This document shows, one piece after another, positions 6,776 to 14,551 of a stretch of 46,218 nucleotides of DNA. The position numbers and the translations under genes were made by a program. How positions within the stretch are numbered: position 1 is the first letter of the stretch; every line of letters begins with the position of its first letter. Source of the stretch: Chloroflexota bacterium (GTDB lineage: Bacteria > Chloroflexota > Dehalococcoidia > DSTF01 > JACRBR01); the NCBI GenBank assembly GCA_028872875.1, contig JAGWOC010000021.1:1-46218 (forward strand). Reading direction: 5' to 3'. The notes under the pieces are model-generated. The model searched no databases. It was not told the DNA's origin and worked only from the letters and a program-made list of their open reading frames with translations.

Positions 6776-7628
6776 GTGCGAGCACCTCCCGGGGCTCTTC
6801 GTCTTCTTCGACGCTGCGGCCGGTCAGCTCCATGAACACCGTCTCCATCGTGATCTCATCGAGCGGGCGGCCGGCGGCGATCGTCCTGCGCAGCTCGACC
6901 GGCGTGCCCTCGGCGACGATGCGCCCGCCGGACAGGAAGGCGATGCGGTCACACAGCAGCTCCGCCTCCTCCATGTCGTGCGTGGTGAGCAGGATCGTCG
7001 CGTCGTGCTCCTCCCGCACCTCGCGCACGAACGACTGGACGTCGCGCTTGCTGCGCGGGTCGAGGCCGGTCGTCGGCTCGTCGAGCAGCATCAACACCGG
7101 CGATGTCAGCAGCGCGCGCGCGACGGCGACCTTCTGCTGCTGCCCGCGCGAAAGGTGGCTCATTGGCTCCAGCGCCTGTTCCCAGTCCAGTCCGAGGCGG
7201 GCGAGGACGCGCGGACTTTGCTCGCGCACGTCGCGCCCGGAGAGCCCGTACACCTTTCCGAAGAACAGCAGGTTCTCGAGCGCGTTCATGTTGCGGAAGA
7301 ACGACGGGTCGGCCGACACGCGGTTGATCAGGGCGCGGACGCGCATCGTGTCGCGCACGACGTCGAGCCCGAAGATGCGGACCTCGCCCGCGTCCGGCAG
7401 CAGCAGCGTGCTGATGATGCGGATCAGCGTCGACTTCCCCGAGCCGTTGGCGCCGATGACGCCGAAGATCTCCCGGCGCCGGATCTCGAACGAGACGTCA
7501 TCGACGACGCGCCGCGGCGGCTCGGGCGCGTGGCCGTCCCGGCGCCAGGGCAGCAGGCGCCCGTAGTCGAAGCCGCCGCCGAACGTCTTCGCGACGCCTG
7601 CCGCTCTCAGTGGCAACTCATCCAGCAT
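6768..7628 (-). CDS. ABC transporter ATP-binding protein (exporter)
   Basis: The start chosen is the ATG at 7628, because GGAGA lies six bases before it; the in-frame ATG at 7640 would include that site in the coding region. The 286-residue product has Walker A GANGSGKS, signature SRGQQQK, Walker B LMLLDEPTTGLD and a switch His in TTHDMEEAELL. The C-terminal extension (ITMETVFMELTGR) is typical of the CcmA/DrrA-like subgroup that pairs with ABC-2 permeases. It lies first in a two-gene operon and directly after an intrinsic terminator, so its transcription should depend on read-through of that terminator. Confidence 0.9.
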   Translation of the reverse strand: MLDELPLRAAGVAKTFGGGFDYGRLLPWRRDGHAPEPPRRVVDDVSFEIRRREIFGVIGANGSGKSTLIRIISTLLLPDAGEVRIFGLDVVRDTMRVRALINRVSADPSFFRNMNALENLLFFGKVYGLSGRDVREQSPRVLARLGLDWEQALEPMSHLSRGQQQKVAVARALLTSPVLMLLDEPTTGLDPRSKRDVQSFVREVREEHDATILLTTHDMEEAELLCDRIAFLSGGRIVAEGTPVELRRTIAAGRPLDEITMETVFMELTGRSVEEDEEPREVLAHG

Positions 7629-7666
7629 GCTGCTCTCCATCTTCGGCCCCGCCCGCCGGGGCCGAC

Positions 7667-7699
7667 AAAAAACCCACTGCGTCCCGTGCTCGCAGTGGG
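7667..7699 (-). terminator. Intrinsic terminator in the exporter leader (attenuator)
   Basis: On the minus strand a perfect 9-bp stem, CCCACTGCG / CGCAGTGGG (7699-7691 and 7681-7673), with a nine-base loop is followed by six T. It lies upstream of the ATPase start, inside the transcript that starts at about 7861, so it would stop transcription before the exporter genes. Its 5' arm overlaps the segment TCCACCCAC (7703-7695), which can pair instead with GTGGGTGGA at 7771-7763. Confidence 0.8.
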
Positions 7700-7729
7700 T
7701 GGATCCTGGCTCGCCGATCGAGGGCTACC

Positions 7730-7840
7730 TCACGTTTCAAGCCTCGTGCAGGGCGCACTGATTCCACCCACGTACGCGACGCCACCCGGCGCGACGCGCC
7801 CCAGGCGGAATGCGCTGTTGCTAGGGATGTCAGTTCTCAT
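7730..7840 (-). CDS. Putative 36-residue leader peptide of the ABC exporter
   Basis: The ATG at 7840 has AGGA five bases upstream and lies about 21 bases after the predicted transcription start. The ORF encodes 36 residues beginning MRTDIPSNSAFRLGR and ends at 7730, about 30 bases before the terminator stem. Codons 24-26 (GTG GGT GGA, Val-Gly-Gly) are the strand that can pair with the terminator region. This resembles leader peptides that sense ribosome stalling, such as BmrB ahead of bmrCD in Bacillus subtilis. There is no homology to that peptide. It may act only through its translation; an untranslated RNA switch is the alternative. Confidence 0.5.
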   Translation of the reverse strand: MRTDIPSNSAFRLGRVAPGGVAYVGGISAPCTRLET

Positions 7841-7867
7841 CAGCGTCCTGCGCCTTTCGTGCCCGCC

Positions 7868-7897
7868 ATGATACGGGTCGGCGCGAGCCGATGTCAA
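7868..7897 (-). promoter_or_regulatory. Sigma-70-type promoter of the ABC exporter operon
   Basis: On the minus strand a consensus -35 TTGACA (7897-7892) and a -10 TATCAT (7873-7868) are 18 bases apart. The expected start is near 7861, upstream of the leader ORF. It is one of the best promoter matches in the window. Confidence 0.65.
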
Positions 7898-7997
7898 TGC
7901 GCGTACGCGGGCGGCGCGACGCGTTGCTGACCGATACCGGCAGCAGGCCGTCCTCAGCCTAGGGCGATGGTGGCCCGGCGGCACGGGCGCGCGCCCG

Positions 7998-9125
7998 CTA
8001 CTGGGTGAGCCGGACGAAGTGGATCGCGCTCGCCCCGTCGTACACGCCCGTGAGCGCGTTCACGGTCACCTCGGCGTTCACGAACGTGCCGGTGATGTCG
8101 CAGCTATTGCCGGTGCAGCCGCCGGCTCCGTATCCCTGCAGCCAGAACAGCGCGAAGGAGACGATCGTCACGGGCGACTTGCCATTCCCGAACCCGGTGA
8201 CGACAGGAATGACGATGACCCGGCGGCTGCACTGCGCGGGCGGGATCGTGTCCGGCGTCGGACAGGCGCCCGGCCCCGAGGTCCACGGGTTGCAGCTCGG
8301 GTTGAGGCTGTACTGTCCATAGGCATCGGGCGCCCCGAACACCTGCGCGAAGGTGCTGCAGCTCGCGCTCGTGTTGTTGAGCAGGTAATCGACGCCGGAC
8401 CTGGTGGCGCTGACTTTGTTGCCGGTCTCCGATGGGCAGACGTCGTAGGAGGGGCAGACTGGGCTGGTGGTGGCGCAGGTCGTCACGCCCTGCGCGCACA
8501 CGATGGACGCGCTGCCGAACTGGATTGTGTTCTGGTACGTGGGAGAGCCGTTGCCCAGGGTGTTGTCGAGCTGGATCGCCTGGAAGTTCCCGTTCAGCGG
8601 GTTGTTCGCATCGTACTTCAGCGTCGCTGTGGTCCCCGAGGCCGGCGGCGGATCGACCACGGCCCACGGCTTCAGGCCGCTCATGCCGCCGGGCGACGTC
8701 TTGATCGCGGCCGCCGCCGCGCCCACGTCCCTGGAGTTGACGCCGACGATGCGCATGAAGGTGAAGTTGTGATTGCGCGAGAGCGAGACGTGGACCGTGG
8801 GGTTGCCCGTGGGCGTCACCTCGACGTGGTCGAACGTCACCGTCATGTCGCTCGGGTCGATCTTGTTGTTGATCGCGTACGCCTGCGCCGCCGCCTGCGC
8901 CGGCCTGGTATCGGAGCAGTCCAAGGGGTTGGGGGTGCAGAGGTTCTGCGCCGCCGCGAGCGCGATCGCGTCGGCCGCGTTCTGCAGCGTCCGCTTGTCG
9001 TCGGCGTAGCTCCCGACGTCGACCGCCATGCCGGCCATGGCGAGGAGGATCGGCAAGAGAAGCGCCGCGAAGACGAGCACCTGGCCGCCCTCGCGAGCCC
9101 GTCGTGGCGTACCCAACCTGATCAT
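7998..9125 (-). CDS. TadG-like pseudopilus/Flp-locus protein (paralogue A)
   Basis: The ATG at 9125 follows a GAGGAGGG site. The 375-residue protein has an N-terminal membrane segment, GGQVLVFAALLLPILLAMAG, followed by AVDVGSYADDKRTLQNAADA, the hallmark of the putative Flp pilus-assembly TadE/G-like family. The rest is a long extracytoplasmic domain rich in Gly, Thr and Asn with at least ten Cys, several as spaced pairs (CTPNPLDC, CPSYDVC), which suggests disulphides. It follows the tadE-like gene by 124 bases. No TadA, TadB, TadC or prepilin gene is present here. A close paralogue lies divergently at 10200-11339. Confidence 0.75.
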   Translation of the reverse strand: MIRLGTPRRAREGGQVLVFAALLLPILLAMAGMAVDVGSYADDKRTLQNAADAIALAAAQNLCTPNPLDCSDTRPAQAAAQAYAINNKIDPSDMTVTFDHVEVTPTGNPTVHVSLSRNHNFTFMRIVGVNSRDVGAAAAAIKTSPGGMSGLKPWAVVDPPPASGTTATLKYDANNPLNGNFQAIQLDNTLGNGSPTYQNTIQFGSASIVCAQGVTTCATTSPVCPSYDVCPSETGNKVSATRSGVDYLLNNTSASCSTFAQVFGAPDAYGQYSLNPSCNPWTSGPGACPTPDTIPPAQCSRRVIVIPVVTGFGNGKSPVTIVSFALFWLQGYGAGGCTGNSCDITGTFVNAEVTVNALTGVYDGASAIHFVRLTQ

Positions 9126-9164
9126 CGACCCTCCTCCTCACCCGCGTAAGGACGACGGCCTCCC

Positions 9165-9191
9165 ACCCCGCTGGCACGGTGGCAGCGGGGT
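9165..9191. other. Stem-loop between tadE-like and tadG-like genes
   Basis: ACCCCGCTG (9165-9173) and CAGCGGGGT (9183-9191) are perfect 9-bp arms around a nine-base loop. On the minus strand, the direction of both genes, no T-run follows. It may tune expression or mRNA stability of the downstream tadG-like gene rather than act as a full terminator. Confidence 0.45.
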
Positions 9192-9249
9192 TCTTCCGGG
9201 AATGGACGTGTCACGCGGGACTTCATGGATCTCCGTCGGCAGGGGGCCG

Positions 9250-9705
9250 CTACTCAATGCGCATCGTCGTCGAGGAGGTGACCGTCAGGTACCCGGGGAG
9301 CGAGCCGCCGCTGAAGAGCCCGATGATCGAACGCAGCGGCGTGATGTAGTGGTACTGGTACTGCGTCGTGACGGTCGCGCTCGCGCCGGAGACGCAGGTC
9401 GGATTGCAGTCGACTTTCACGCTCGCGTACGCCTGCTTCAGATTGCCCATGGTCCCGCACGCCTTGAGCACCACCGCGTTCGTCGTCTCCGAGTCACATT
9501 CGACGTACGCGCCGCTCGTGGGGCCGAGGTTGCCGATCGACGCGTAGCGCGCGGCCTCGCGCGCGGCCGAGCTCGTCGTGATGTAGGACTTGAGCCCCGA
9601 ACCGAAGTCGATGACGCCGAAGATCAGCAGGCACAGGAACGGCAAGATCAGAGCAAACTCGATGAGCCCCTGGGCCCGTTCTCCGCGGCGAGCGTGGCGC
9701 ACCAT
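9250..9705 (-). CDS. TadE-like protein
   Basis: The ATG at 9705 has GAGGAGA seven bases upstream; a longer frame to 10137 has no support. The 151-residue product starts with a short basic segment, then QGLIEFALILPFLCLLIFGV and the segment GSGLKSYITTSSAAREAARY, the classic TadE pattern (a conserved Glu at the start of the helix, then the AAREAAR motif). The remainder is a small extracytoplasmic domain with four Cys. TadE-like proteins are minor pseudopilins of Flp/Tad systems or stand-alone surface components. It is transcribed with the tadG-like gene at 7998-9125. Confidence 0.8.
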   Translation of the reverse strand: MVRHARRGERAQGLIEFALILPFLCLLIFGVIDFGSGLKSYITTSSAAREAARYASIGNLGPTSGAYVECDSETTNAVVLKACGTMGNLKQAYASVKVDCNPTCVSGASATVTTQYQYHYITPLRSIIGLFSGGSLPGYLTVTSSTTMRIE

Positions 9706-10199
9706 CGCTGATTCTCCTCGCCCCATCGTCAGATTGTGGACGTGTTCACGCCGGCCCCTGGCAAGCGCGGCTGTCGACCCACCGCAGCAGCGGCCCCCAA
9801 CCGCGTCGACGTTGCGCTCCCCGCCGGGTGACAGCCGATACGGGCTCCACTCCCGGCTCCCCGCTGTTAGTGTCGGCCGCGAGCAGGTTTTCATGAATGC
9901 CGCCCTCTGGAGGGTTCCCCATACTGCTGAACGCCTGGCCCCCGCGTTCGTTACCAGGCCAAGCTGCCGCGGCCACCGCCAGGCACAGTGCCCAGGCACG
10001 GGAGAGGGCAGAGCCCAACCTGTGATGCGGCCCCTGATCGAACCCGTGCGGGCTACCTTCAGCGCAGGTTCGCGGAGCCGATGATTGTAGTGTGGCCCCA
10101 CCGGCGACATGGGGGTGCTGGGGTGCGTCGCGCGCACCGACAGCCGGACATGAGCCGGGACGGGTGCTGCCGTCTCACATTGGGGGGTGAGGCACCAAC
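9706..10199. other. Divergent intergenic region between tadE-like and tadG-like genes
   Basis: About 490 bases with no convincing gene. On the minus strand a -10-like TACAAT lies at 10089-10084 without a good -35. If used, it would give a leader of about 370 bases before tadE. I looked for c-di-GMP, c-di-AMP and cobalamin riboswitch core motifs and saw none. A GGGGGGTGAG ribosome-binding site for the plus-strand gene lies at its right end. Confidence 0.4.
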
Positions 10200-11339
10200 A
10201 TGCCCAGCTCGCGGCGTCGGACGATTTCTCCCATGGCCTGGCGGCGGGTCGCGGCCGAGCGCGCGCAGGTCATCCTCTTCTCCGCGCTGATGCTCCCCGT
10301 GCTCCTGGGCATGACCGCCCTCGCCGTCGACGTCGGGAGCTACGCCGACGCCAAACGCACGCTCCAGAACGCGTCCGACGCGATCGCGCTCGCGGCGGGG
10401 CGCGACATGTGTACGCCCAACCCCGCGGACTGCTCCAATACGACGGCCGCGCTCGCGACGGCGAACAGCTACGCGTCGAAGAACGGCATCTCGGCCAACG
10501 CGATGACCGTCACCTTCCTCGGCGGCAACACCGCACCGGCGGTGCGCGTCAGCATCACGGAGTCTCATCGGTTCGCGTTCGCGCCCATCATCGGCATCAA
10601 CTCCAAGGATGTCACGGCTGCCGCGACAGCGGCGAAGCTCTCGCCGGGTGCGCTCAGTGGTCTCATGCCCTGGGCGATCACGCAGGCCACCGTCGACGCA
10701 TCAACTCCGGGCCAGCTCGTCACCATCAAACAGGGTGCCGGGGGTGGGACCACCGGCAACTACGGCGCCATCGACTACGACGGCACGGGCGCGAATGTCT
10801 ATCGCGACACCATCATGCACGGCAGTCAGACCACCGTCTGCGCGCAGGGCCAGCCGGGGTGCGACACGACCGGATGCCCCGGTCCCTTCCCGAGCCCCTG
10901 CGCCGAGAACGCGCCGAGCTGCACAGGCCCCCAGTGTACGTCTGAGCCCGGGAACAAGGTTGGCCCTACCGACCAGGGCGTCGCATACCGCCTGAGCCTG
11001 ACGAGTAGCGGCTGCGGCTCGTTCTCGACGACGTTCACGCTCCAGAACGGCGTCTACTCCGTCAACCCCGCGTGTAATCCCTGGGGCGCCGGGGCGTGCC
11101 CGGTGCCGGACGACGGGGCCACGCTCTGCAGCCGCCGGGTTGTTGTGATTCCGATCGTCGACCAGTTTGGCAACGGGCGAAAGCCCGTGACCATCCTTGG
11201 CTTCGCGATGTTCTACCTGGAAGGCAGCAGTAGCGGTGTCGTGTCCGGTGAGTTCGTGCGGGCCGACGTCAACGTCGCCGGTCTCGCAGGGGCGTACAAC
11301 GCCTCCTCGCTCATCACGTTCGTGCGCCTCGTCGCGTAG
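10200..11339 (+). CDS. TadG-like protein (paralogue B)
   Basis: The ATG at 10200 follows GGGGGGTGAG at about 8-10 bases. The 379-residue protein has the same plan as the minus-strand paralogue at 7998-9125: AQVILFSALMLPVLLGMTAL, then AVDVGSYADAKRTLQNASDA, MCTPNPADCSN, GINSKDVTAAATAAKLSPG and, near the C-terminus, CSRRVVVIPIVDQFGNG. The spacing of cysteines in the middle differs. It is probably a surface-exposed, membrane-anchored protein with disulphides. The two paralogues point away from each other around tadE, which suggests an old inverted duplication. Confidence 0.75.
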   Translation: MPSSRRRTISPMAWRRVAAERAQVILFSALMLPVLLGMTALAVDVGSYADAKRTLQNASDAIALAAGRDMCTPNPADCSNTTAALATANSYASKNGISANAMTVTFLGGNTAPAVRVSITESHRFAFAPIIGINSKDVTAAATAAKLSPGALSGLMPWAITQATVDASTPGQLVTIKQGAGGGTTGNYGAIDYDGTGANVYRDTIMHGSQTTVCAQGQPGCDTTGCPGPFPSPCAENAPSCTGPQCTSEPGNKVGPTDQGVAYRLSLTSSGCGSFSTTFTLQNGVYSVNPACNPWGAGACPVPDDGATLCSRRVVVIPIVDQFGNGRKPVTILGFAMFYLEGSSSGVVSGEFVRADVNVAGLAGAYNASSLITFVRLVA

Positions 11340-11784
11340 GCGTGTGCGCCGTGCTCGGGCTGTGGAGACCCACTGCCGTACACCGTCCGGGCTGGCCAGA
11401 CGGAGCTGCGCCGCGTCGGCGGCCCCCTCGTCCATCCTCACATTGCTGGGAAAGCCGGATCTGCCGTGCGTAGGGCCGCGGCCACGTTCGGTCAAGAGCT
11501 GCACGCGGTCCCATCGTGCCGCGCGGGTAGCGCGCCCACCGCGCGGTTCGATCCCTGCGCCGTCCACGTTCCACCCCCGTGTCGACCCGTGGCCCGTCAC
11601 GCAGGTAGGCGTGGTGCCGCCTGCTCGCCTCCATACCTCCCTTCGAGCATGCCGCTCAGGACGATGGCTCGCTGCTGTTCCTTGTTCCGCAATGTGACTG
11701 TCTCCCATTCCATGGGAGGACAAGAATCACAGGCCAGTCAGGGAGCGACAGATTCACTGGCCAACAACAGACCCGTGGTCCGCC
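11340..11784. other. Intergenic region upstream of dedA-like gene
   Basis: About 445 bases. Open frames here are not supported by ribosome-binding sites or by family similarity. GAGGACAAGAATCACAGG and neighbouring bases (about 11710-11750) are less GC-rich and may be regulatory. I see no RNA gene. Confidence 0.35.
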
Positions 11785-11814
11785 TTGACACCTCCCGCAC
11801 CCCATGGCTAGATT
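11785..11814 (+). promoter_or_regulatory. Promoter of dedA-like gene, leaderless spacing
   Basis: TTGACA (11785-11790) and TAGATT (11809-11814) are 18 bases apart. The -10 box ends six bases before the ATG at 11821, so transcription would begin at or next to the start codon and give a leaderless mRNA. Confidence 0.6.
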
Positions 11815-11820
11815 GCGGCG

Positions 11821-12561
11821 ATGCGCCCGCAGGGCCCGCTGAGCCCGCGGGCCACGAGCGGGACGGGGGTTGGGGGCGGTGAACGTCTGCTACACGGCTT
11901 AGAAAACTCGCTCCTCGACTTCATCACGCACACCTACAACGTCCTGGGCTGGCCCGGTGTCATCGTCATGATGGCCATCGAGTCGGCAGCGGTTCCGCTG
12001 CCGAGCGAGCTGATCATGCCCCTCGCCGGCTGGAAGTTGATCGCCGACAAGCACCGCGGCGTCGAGTGGATCTTGCTGGCCGGCTTCTTCGGCGCGGTCG
12101 GCAACACCGTCGGATCCTGGGTCACGTACTACATCGGCATGTACGGTGGGCGCCCGGCCGTCGAGCGCTGGGGGAAGTACATCCTCGTATCCAGGCACGA
12201 CCTCGATACCGCCGACCGCTTCTTCGGGCGGTGGGGGAACTGGGCGATCTTTGCCTCGCGCCTGCTGCCTGTGGTGCGGACGTTCATCAGCGTGCCCGCC
12301 GGCATCTCGCGCATGCCGATCGTCCAGTTCACGGCCTACACCTTCGCCGGCGCCCTCATCTGGTCTACCGGGCTGACGTACGGAGGGTATAAGCTGGGAC
12401 AGCACTACCAGGACATCCGCAACTGGATGCGCCCGTTCGACTACCCGATCGCGGGCCTCATCGTGCTGCTGGTAGTCTGGTACGTGTACCGGCACGTGAA
12501 GCGGGCCTGGTTCGACCCCGAGCGAGAGAAGGCGGGCGTCCCAGACAGGCCGCAGGGCTGA
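11821..12561 (+). CDS. DedA family membrane protein
   Basis: This 246-residue protein has the family marks: ESAAVPLPSELIMPLAG (about residues 54-70), matching the conserved E..xP.PSE pattern, and ASRLLPVVRTFISVPAGISR (about 140-160) with the conserved arginines. Several hydrophobic segments follow, including LIVLLVVWYVYRHV at the C-terminus. DedA proteins are thought to move lipid carriers or phospholipids across the membrane. The start is uncertain: there is no ribosome-binding site at the ATG at 11821, but a promoter places the transcript start on it. Residues 1-25 look unlike the family, so a start downstream remains possible. Confidence 0.85.
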   Translation: MRPQGPLSPRATSGTGVGGGERLLHGLENSLLDFITHTYNVLGWPGVIVMMAIESAAVPLPSELIMPLAGWKLIADKHRGVEWILLAGFFGAVGNTVGSWVTYYIGMYGGRPAVERWGKYILVSRHDLDTADRFFGRWGNWAIFASRLLPVVRTFISVPAGISRMPIVQFTAYTFAGALIWSTGLTYGGYKLGQHYQDIRNWMRPFDYPIAGLIVLLVVWYVYRHVKRAWFDPEREKAGVPDRPQG

Positions 12562-12660
12562 GCGCGTCCGGGCCATAGCTGCCGGGTTCTGGCGGGATGC
12601 CGGCGCGAACGAACAGAGTAGGCTTGCGAACACGGCTCCACGGAGGGAGGTGCAGAGCCT

Positions 12661-13809
12661 ATGTCCATCGTCCGCGTCCTCAGTGCGCTCGCCCGGCCGG
12701 CGCTTGCCGGCGGCGTCCTCACCGCCAGTGCGGCCGGCGGCTATGTCGCCTACACCCAACTCCAGGCCAGCAGTGCGACGGCGTTCCAGCAGGTGCGGGG
12801 CCACGGCGAGCGGTTGGTCGTCAGCGAGTTCGGCGAGCGTAGCGACGCGATCGTCGCCATCGACCCGAAGCACATCGCGTCGCGCACGACGATCGCGACG
12901 GTGGACCACGCACCGGGCTACGGCATCTTCGCCACGCTGTCGCCGCAGGGCGACGCGCTGGCGTACACCGCACTGCCGCCGGACGCGCCGGACGCCGGGC
13001 CGGGTGCGCCGGCGCAGGCCGCGGTCGTCGACGACCGCGGCAAGACGGTGCTCCTCGCCAGCGACATCGACCTGCTGATCCCGCCGGTCTGGGCTCCGGA
13101 CGGCCGCTCGATCGTGGTGCGCAAGAACATCCCGGAGCCGCACGCCGCCGGGACGTTCGAGCTGATCCGGCTCGGACGGGACGGGACGCGCTCGACGATC
13201 ACGACCTGGAGCACGGCCGCCATCTTCCCGATCGCCTTCGCGCCGGACGGCTCGAAGCTCTACTTCGCCACGCTGGACGCGCGGGGCAGCGACCTCTACA
13301 GCGTCGCGCCGGACGGCTCCGGCCAGACGAAGATTGCCCATCTGAGCGACCAGATCACGCGTGGCTGGACGCTCTCGCCCGATGGCACGACGCTCGCGTA
13401 CTCGGTCGCCGAGGCGGGCAATCAGCCGGGGTTGGTGACGAAGACGCTCGACCTGGCATCGGGTGCGGTCGCGGTCGCGATCCCACAGGCGCAGACGAAG
13501 GCGCAGCTCAGCCCGACCTGGAAGGGCGACGGCCAGCTCACGATCGGTGCGGTCAAGCCATCGGGCGGCGGCGACGCGGTGCAGGTGCAGGCGGCGGGCG
13601 GCGCCGCTGTGCCGCTCACGCGCAACACCGCCTCGATGGACGTGCCGATCGCCTGGTCGCCGCACGGCGATGAGCTGGTGGTGCGATCGGTCGCGGGCAC
13701 GACACCGTTCGAGGCCGGCGCCGCCCGGCTCGACCTGGTGGGCGCGGATGGTGTGCGGCAGCGGGTCTCCAACAGCCCGGACACGCTCGTGGTCGGATGG
13801 CTGCGGTGA
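12661..13809 (+). CDS. TolB-like beta-propeller protein, membrane-anchored or secreted
   Basis: The ATG at 12661 has GGGAGG about 12 bases upstream. The 382-residue product has an N-terminal hydrophobic segment (ALAGGVLTASAAGGYVAY) that could be a signal anchor, and then repeated WD40/PD40 blades: LSPQGDALAYT, WAPDGRSIVVR, FAPDGSKLYFA, LSPDGTTLAYS, WSPHGDELVV. These match TolB-type propellers, which bind proteins or act as sensors outside the cytoplasm. No enzymatic domain is visible. It follows the dedA-like gene by about 100 bases on the same strand, but a functional link is not evident. Confidence 0.75.
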   Translation: MSIVRVLSALARPALAGGVLTASAAGGYVAYTQLQASSATAFQQVRGHGERLVVSEFGERSDAIVAIDPKHIASRTTIATVDHAPGYGIFATLSPQGDALAYTALPPDAPDAGPGAPAQAAVVDDRGKTVLLASDIDLLIPPVWAPDGRSIVVRKNIPEPHAAGTFELIRLGRDGTRSTITTWSTAAIFPIAFAPDGSKLYFATLDARGSDLYSVAPDGSGQTKIAHLSDQITRGWTLSPDGTTLAYSVAEAGNQPGLVTKTLDLASGAVAVAIPQAQTKAQLSPTWKGDGQLTIGAVKPSGGGDAVQVQAAGGAAVPLTRNTASMDVPIAWSPHGDELVVRSVAGTTPFEAGAARLDLVGADGVRQRVSNSPDTLVVGWLR

Positions 13810-13861
13810 GTCGCGGCGGGGCCTCGCTGAGCAGAGCAATCGCAAGGAACGAAGCGGAGGG

Positions 13862-13879
13862 CACAGCCGCCTGGCTGTG
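13862..13879 (+). terminator. Weak stem-loop after beta-propeller gene
   Basis: CACAGCC and GGCTGTG form a 7-bp stem with a GCCT loop, followed by TGTTCG. It lies 53 bases after the stop at 13809. The T-run is poor, so termination is only a possibility. Confidence 0.3.
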
Positions 13880-13984
13880 TGTTCGCTGAGGCGGGATCGC
13901 CGTACGGCACCCTGCCGCCGCGTCCACGCCCTCCCGGCGGACCGCCACGGCGCTGGCGAATTGTAGAGGTCGAAGGAGGCCCTC

Positions 13985-14506
13985 GTGGCACGTCATCACG
14001 AAGTCCAGGATGTCATGGAGCAGATGTCGTACGGACTGTACATCGTCGGCTCGCGCAGCGGCGATGACGCCGACGGCATGATGGCCGACTGGGTAACGCA
14101 GGTCTCGTTCGAGCCGCGCCTTGTCGCGCTGGCGTTCGAGAACGATGCCCGTACGCTCGAAAACATCCGCGCGGCCCGCGTCTTCAGCATCAACCTGCTG
14201 TCGCAGGATGAGGCGGGTATGGCGCTCGCTGCGAAGTTCGCGCAGCCGTACTACGACGCCAAGATCGGCGGCCGCACGGCGTTGGCCGCGCGCGTCCACA
14301 ACAAGCTCGACCAGATCCCGCACACGCTCAGCCCCGGCGGCTGCCCGGTGCTCGACGGCGCGCTCGCGTGGATCGAGTGCGAGGCCGAGCAGTTCGTGGC
14401 CGCGGGCGACCACACGCTCGTCATCGCGCGCGTCCGCGACGCGGGCAAGCTGCGCGAGGGCGAGCCGCTCACGTCGAGCTACACCGGCTGGAGTTACAGC
14501 GGGTAG
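13985..14506 (+). CDS. Flavin reductase-like domain protein (paralogue A)
   Basis: The GTG at 13985 follows a strong GAAGGAGG site. The 173-residue protein fits the FMN-binding split-barrel flavin reductase family: MSYGLYIVGSRSGDDADGMM near the N-terminus, WVTQVSFEPRLVALAFEND (flavin-binding strand), and later HTLVIARVRDAG, which corresponds to the family's H-x2-xxG-V end. Such proteins reduce flavin with NAD(P)H for a partner monooxygenase, or bind flavin on their own. A paralogue of similar layout lies convergently 45 bases downstream (14552-15028). Confidence 0.8.
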   Translation: MARHHEVQDVMEQMSYGLYIVGSRSGDDADGMMADWVTQVSFEPRLVALAFENDARTLENIRAARVFSINLLSQDEAGMALAAKFAQPYYDAKIGGRTALAARVHNKLDQIPHTLSPGGCPVLDGALAWIECEAEQFVAAGDHTLVIARVRDAGKLREGEPLTSSYTGWSYSG

Positions 14507-14551
14507 TGGCCGCTGCCGGCTGCTGACCGTGCAGAGACGTCGCGGGTGCGC

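Noticed and set aside
7720-7850. Hammerhead ribozyme (CTGATGAG and GAAAC)
   Set aside because: The two core segments are about 100 bases apart and no stem II/III arrangement connects them.
7661-7870. Cobalamin riboswitch in the exporter leader (AGCCAGGAT and GGTGGAATC segments)
   Set aside because: AGCCAGGAT resembles the start of the B12 box, but the rest of the box and the GGGAA and GCCACTG core elements are not in the right order or spacing.
7661-7870. T-box leader
   Set aside because: GGGTGGCGTCGCG resembles the T-box sequence at 10 of 13 positions, but it lies far from the terminator and the stem I elements are not seen. The exporter is not an aminoacylation gene.
7730-7984. 84-residue protein starting at 7984 on the minus strand
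   Set aside because: It would begin upstream of the promoter at 7868-7897. The shorter ORF from 7840 has the ribosome-binding site.
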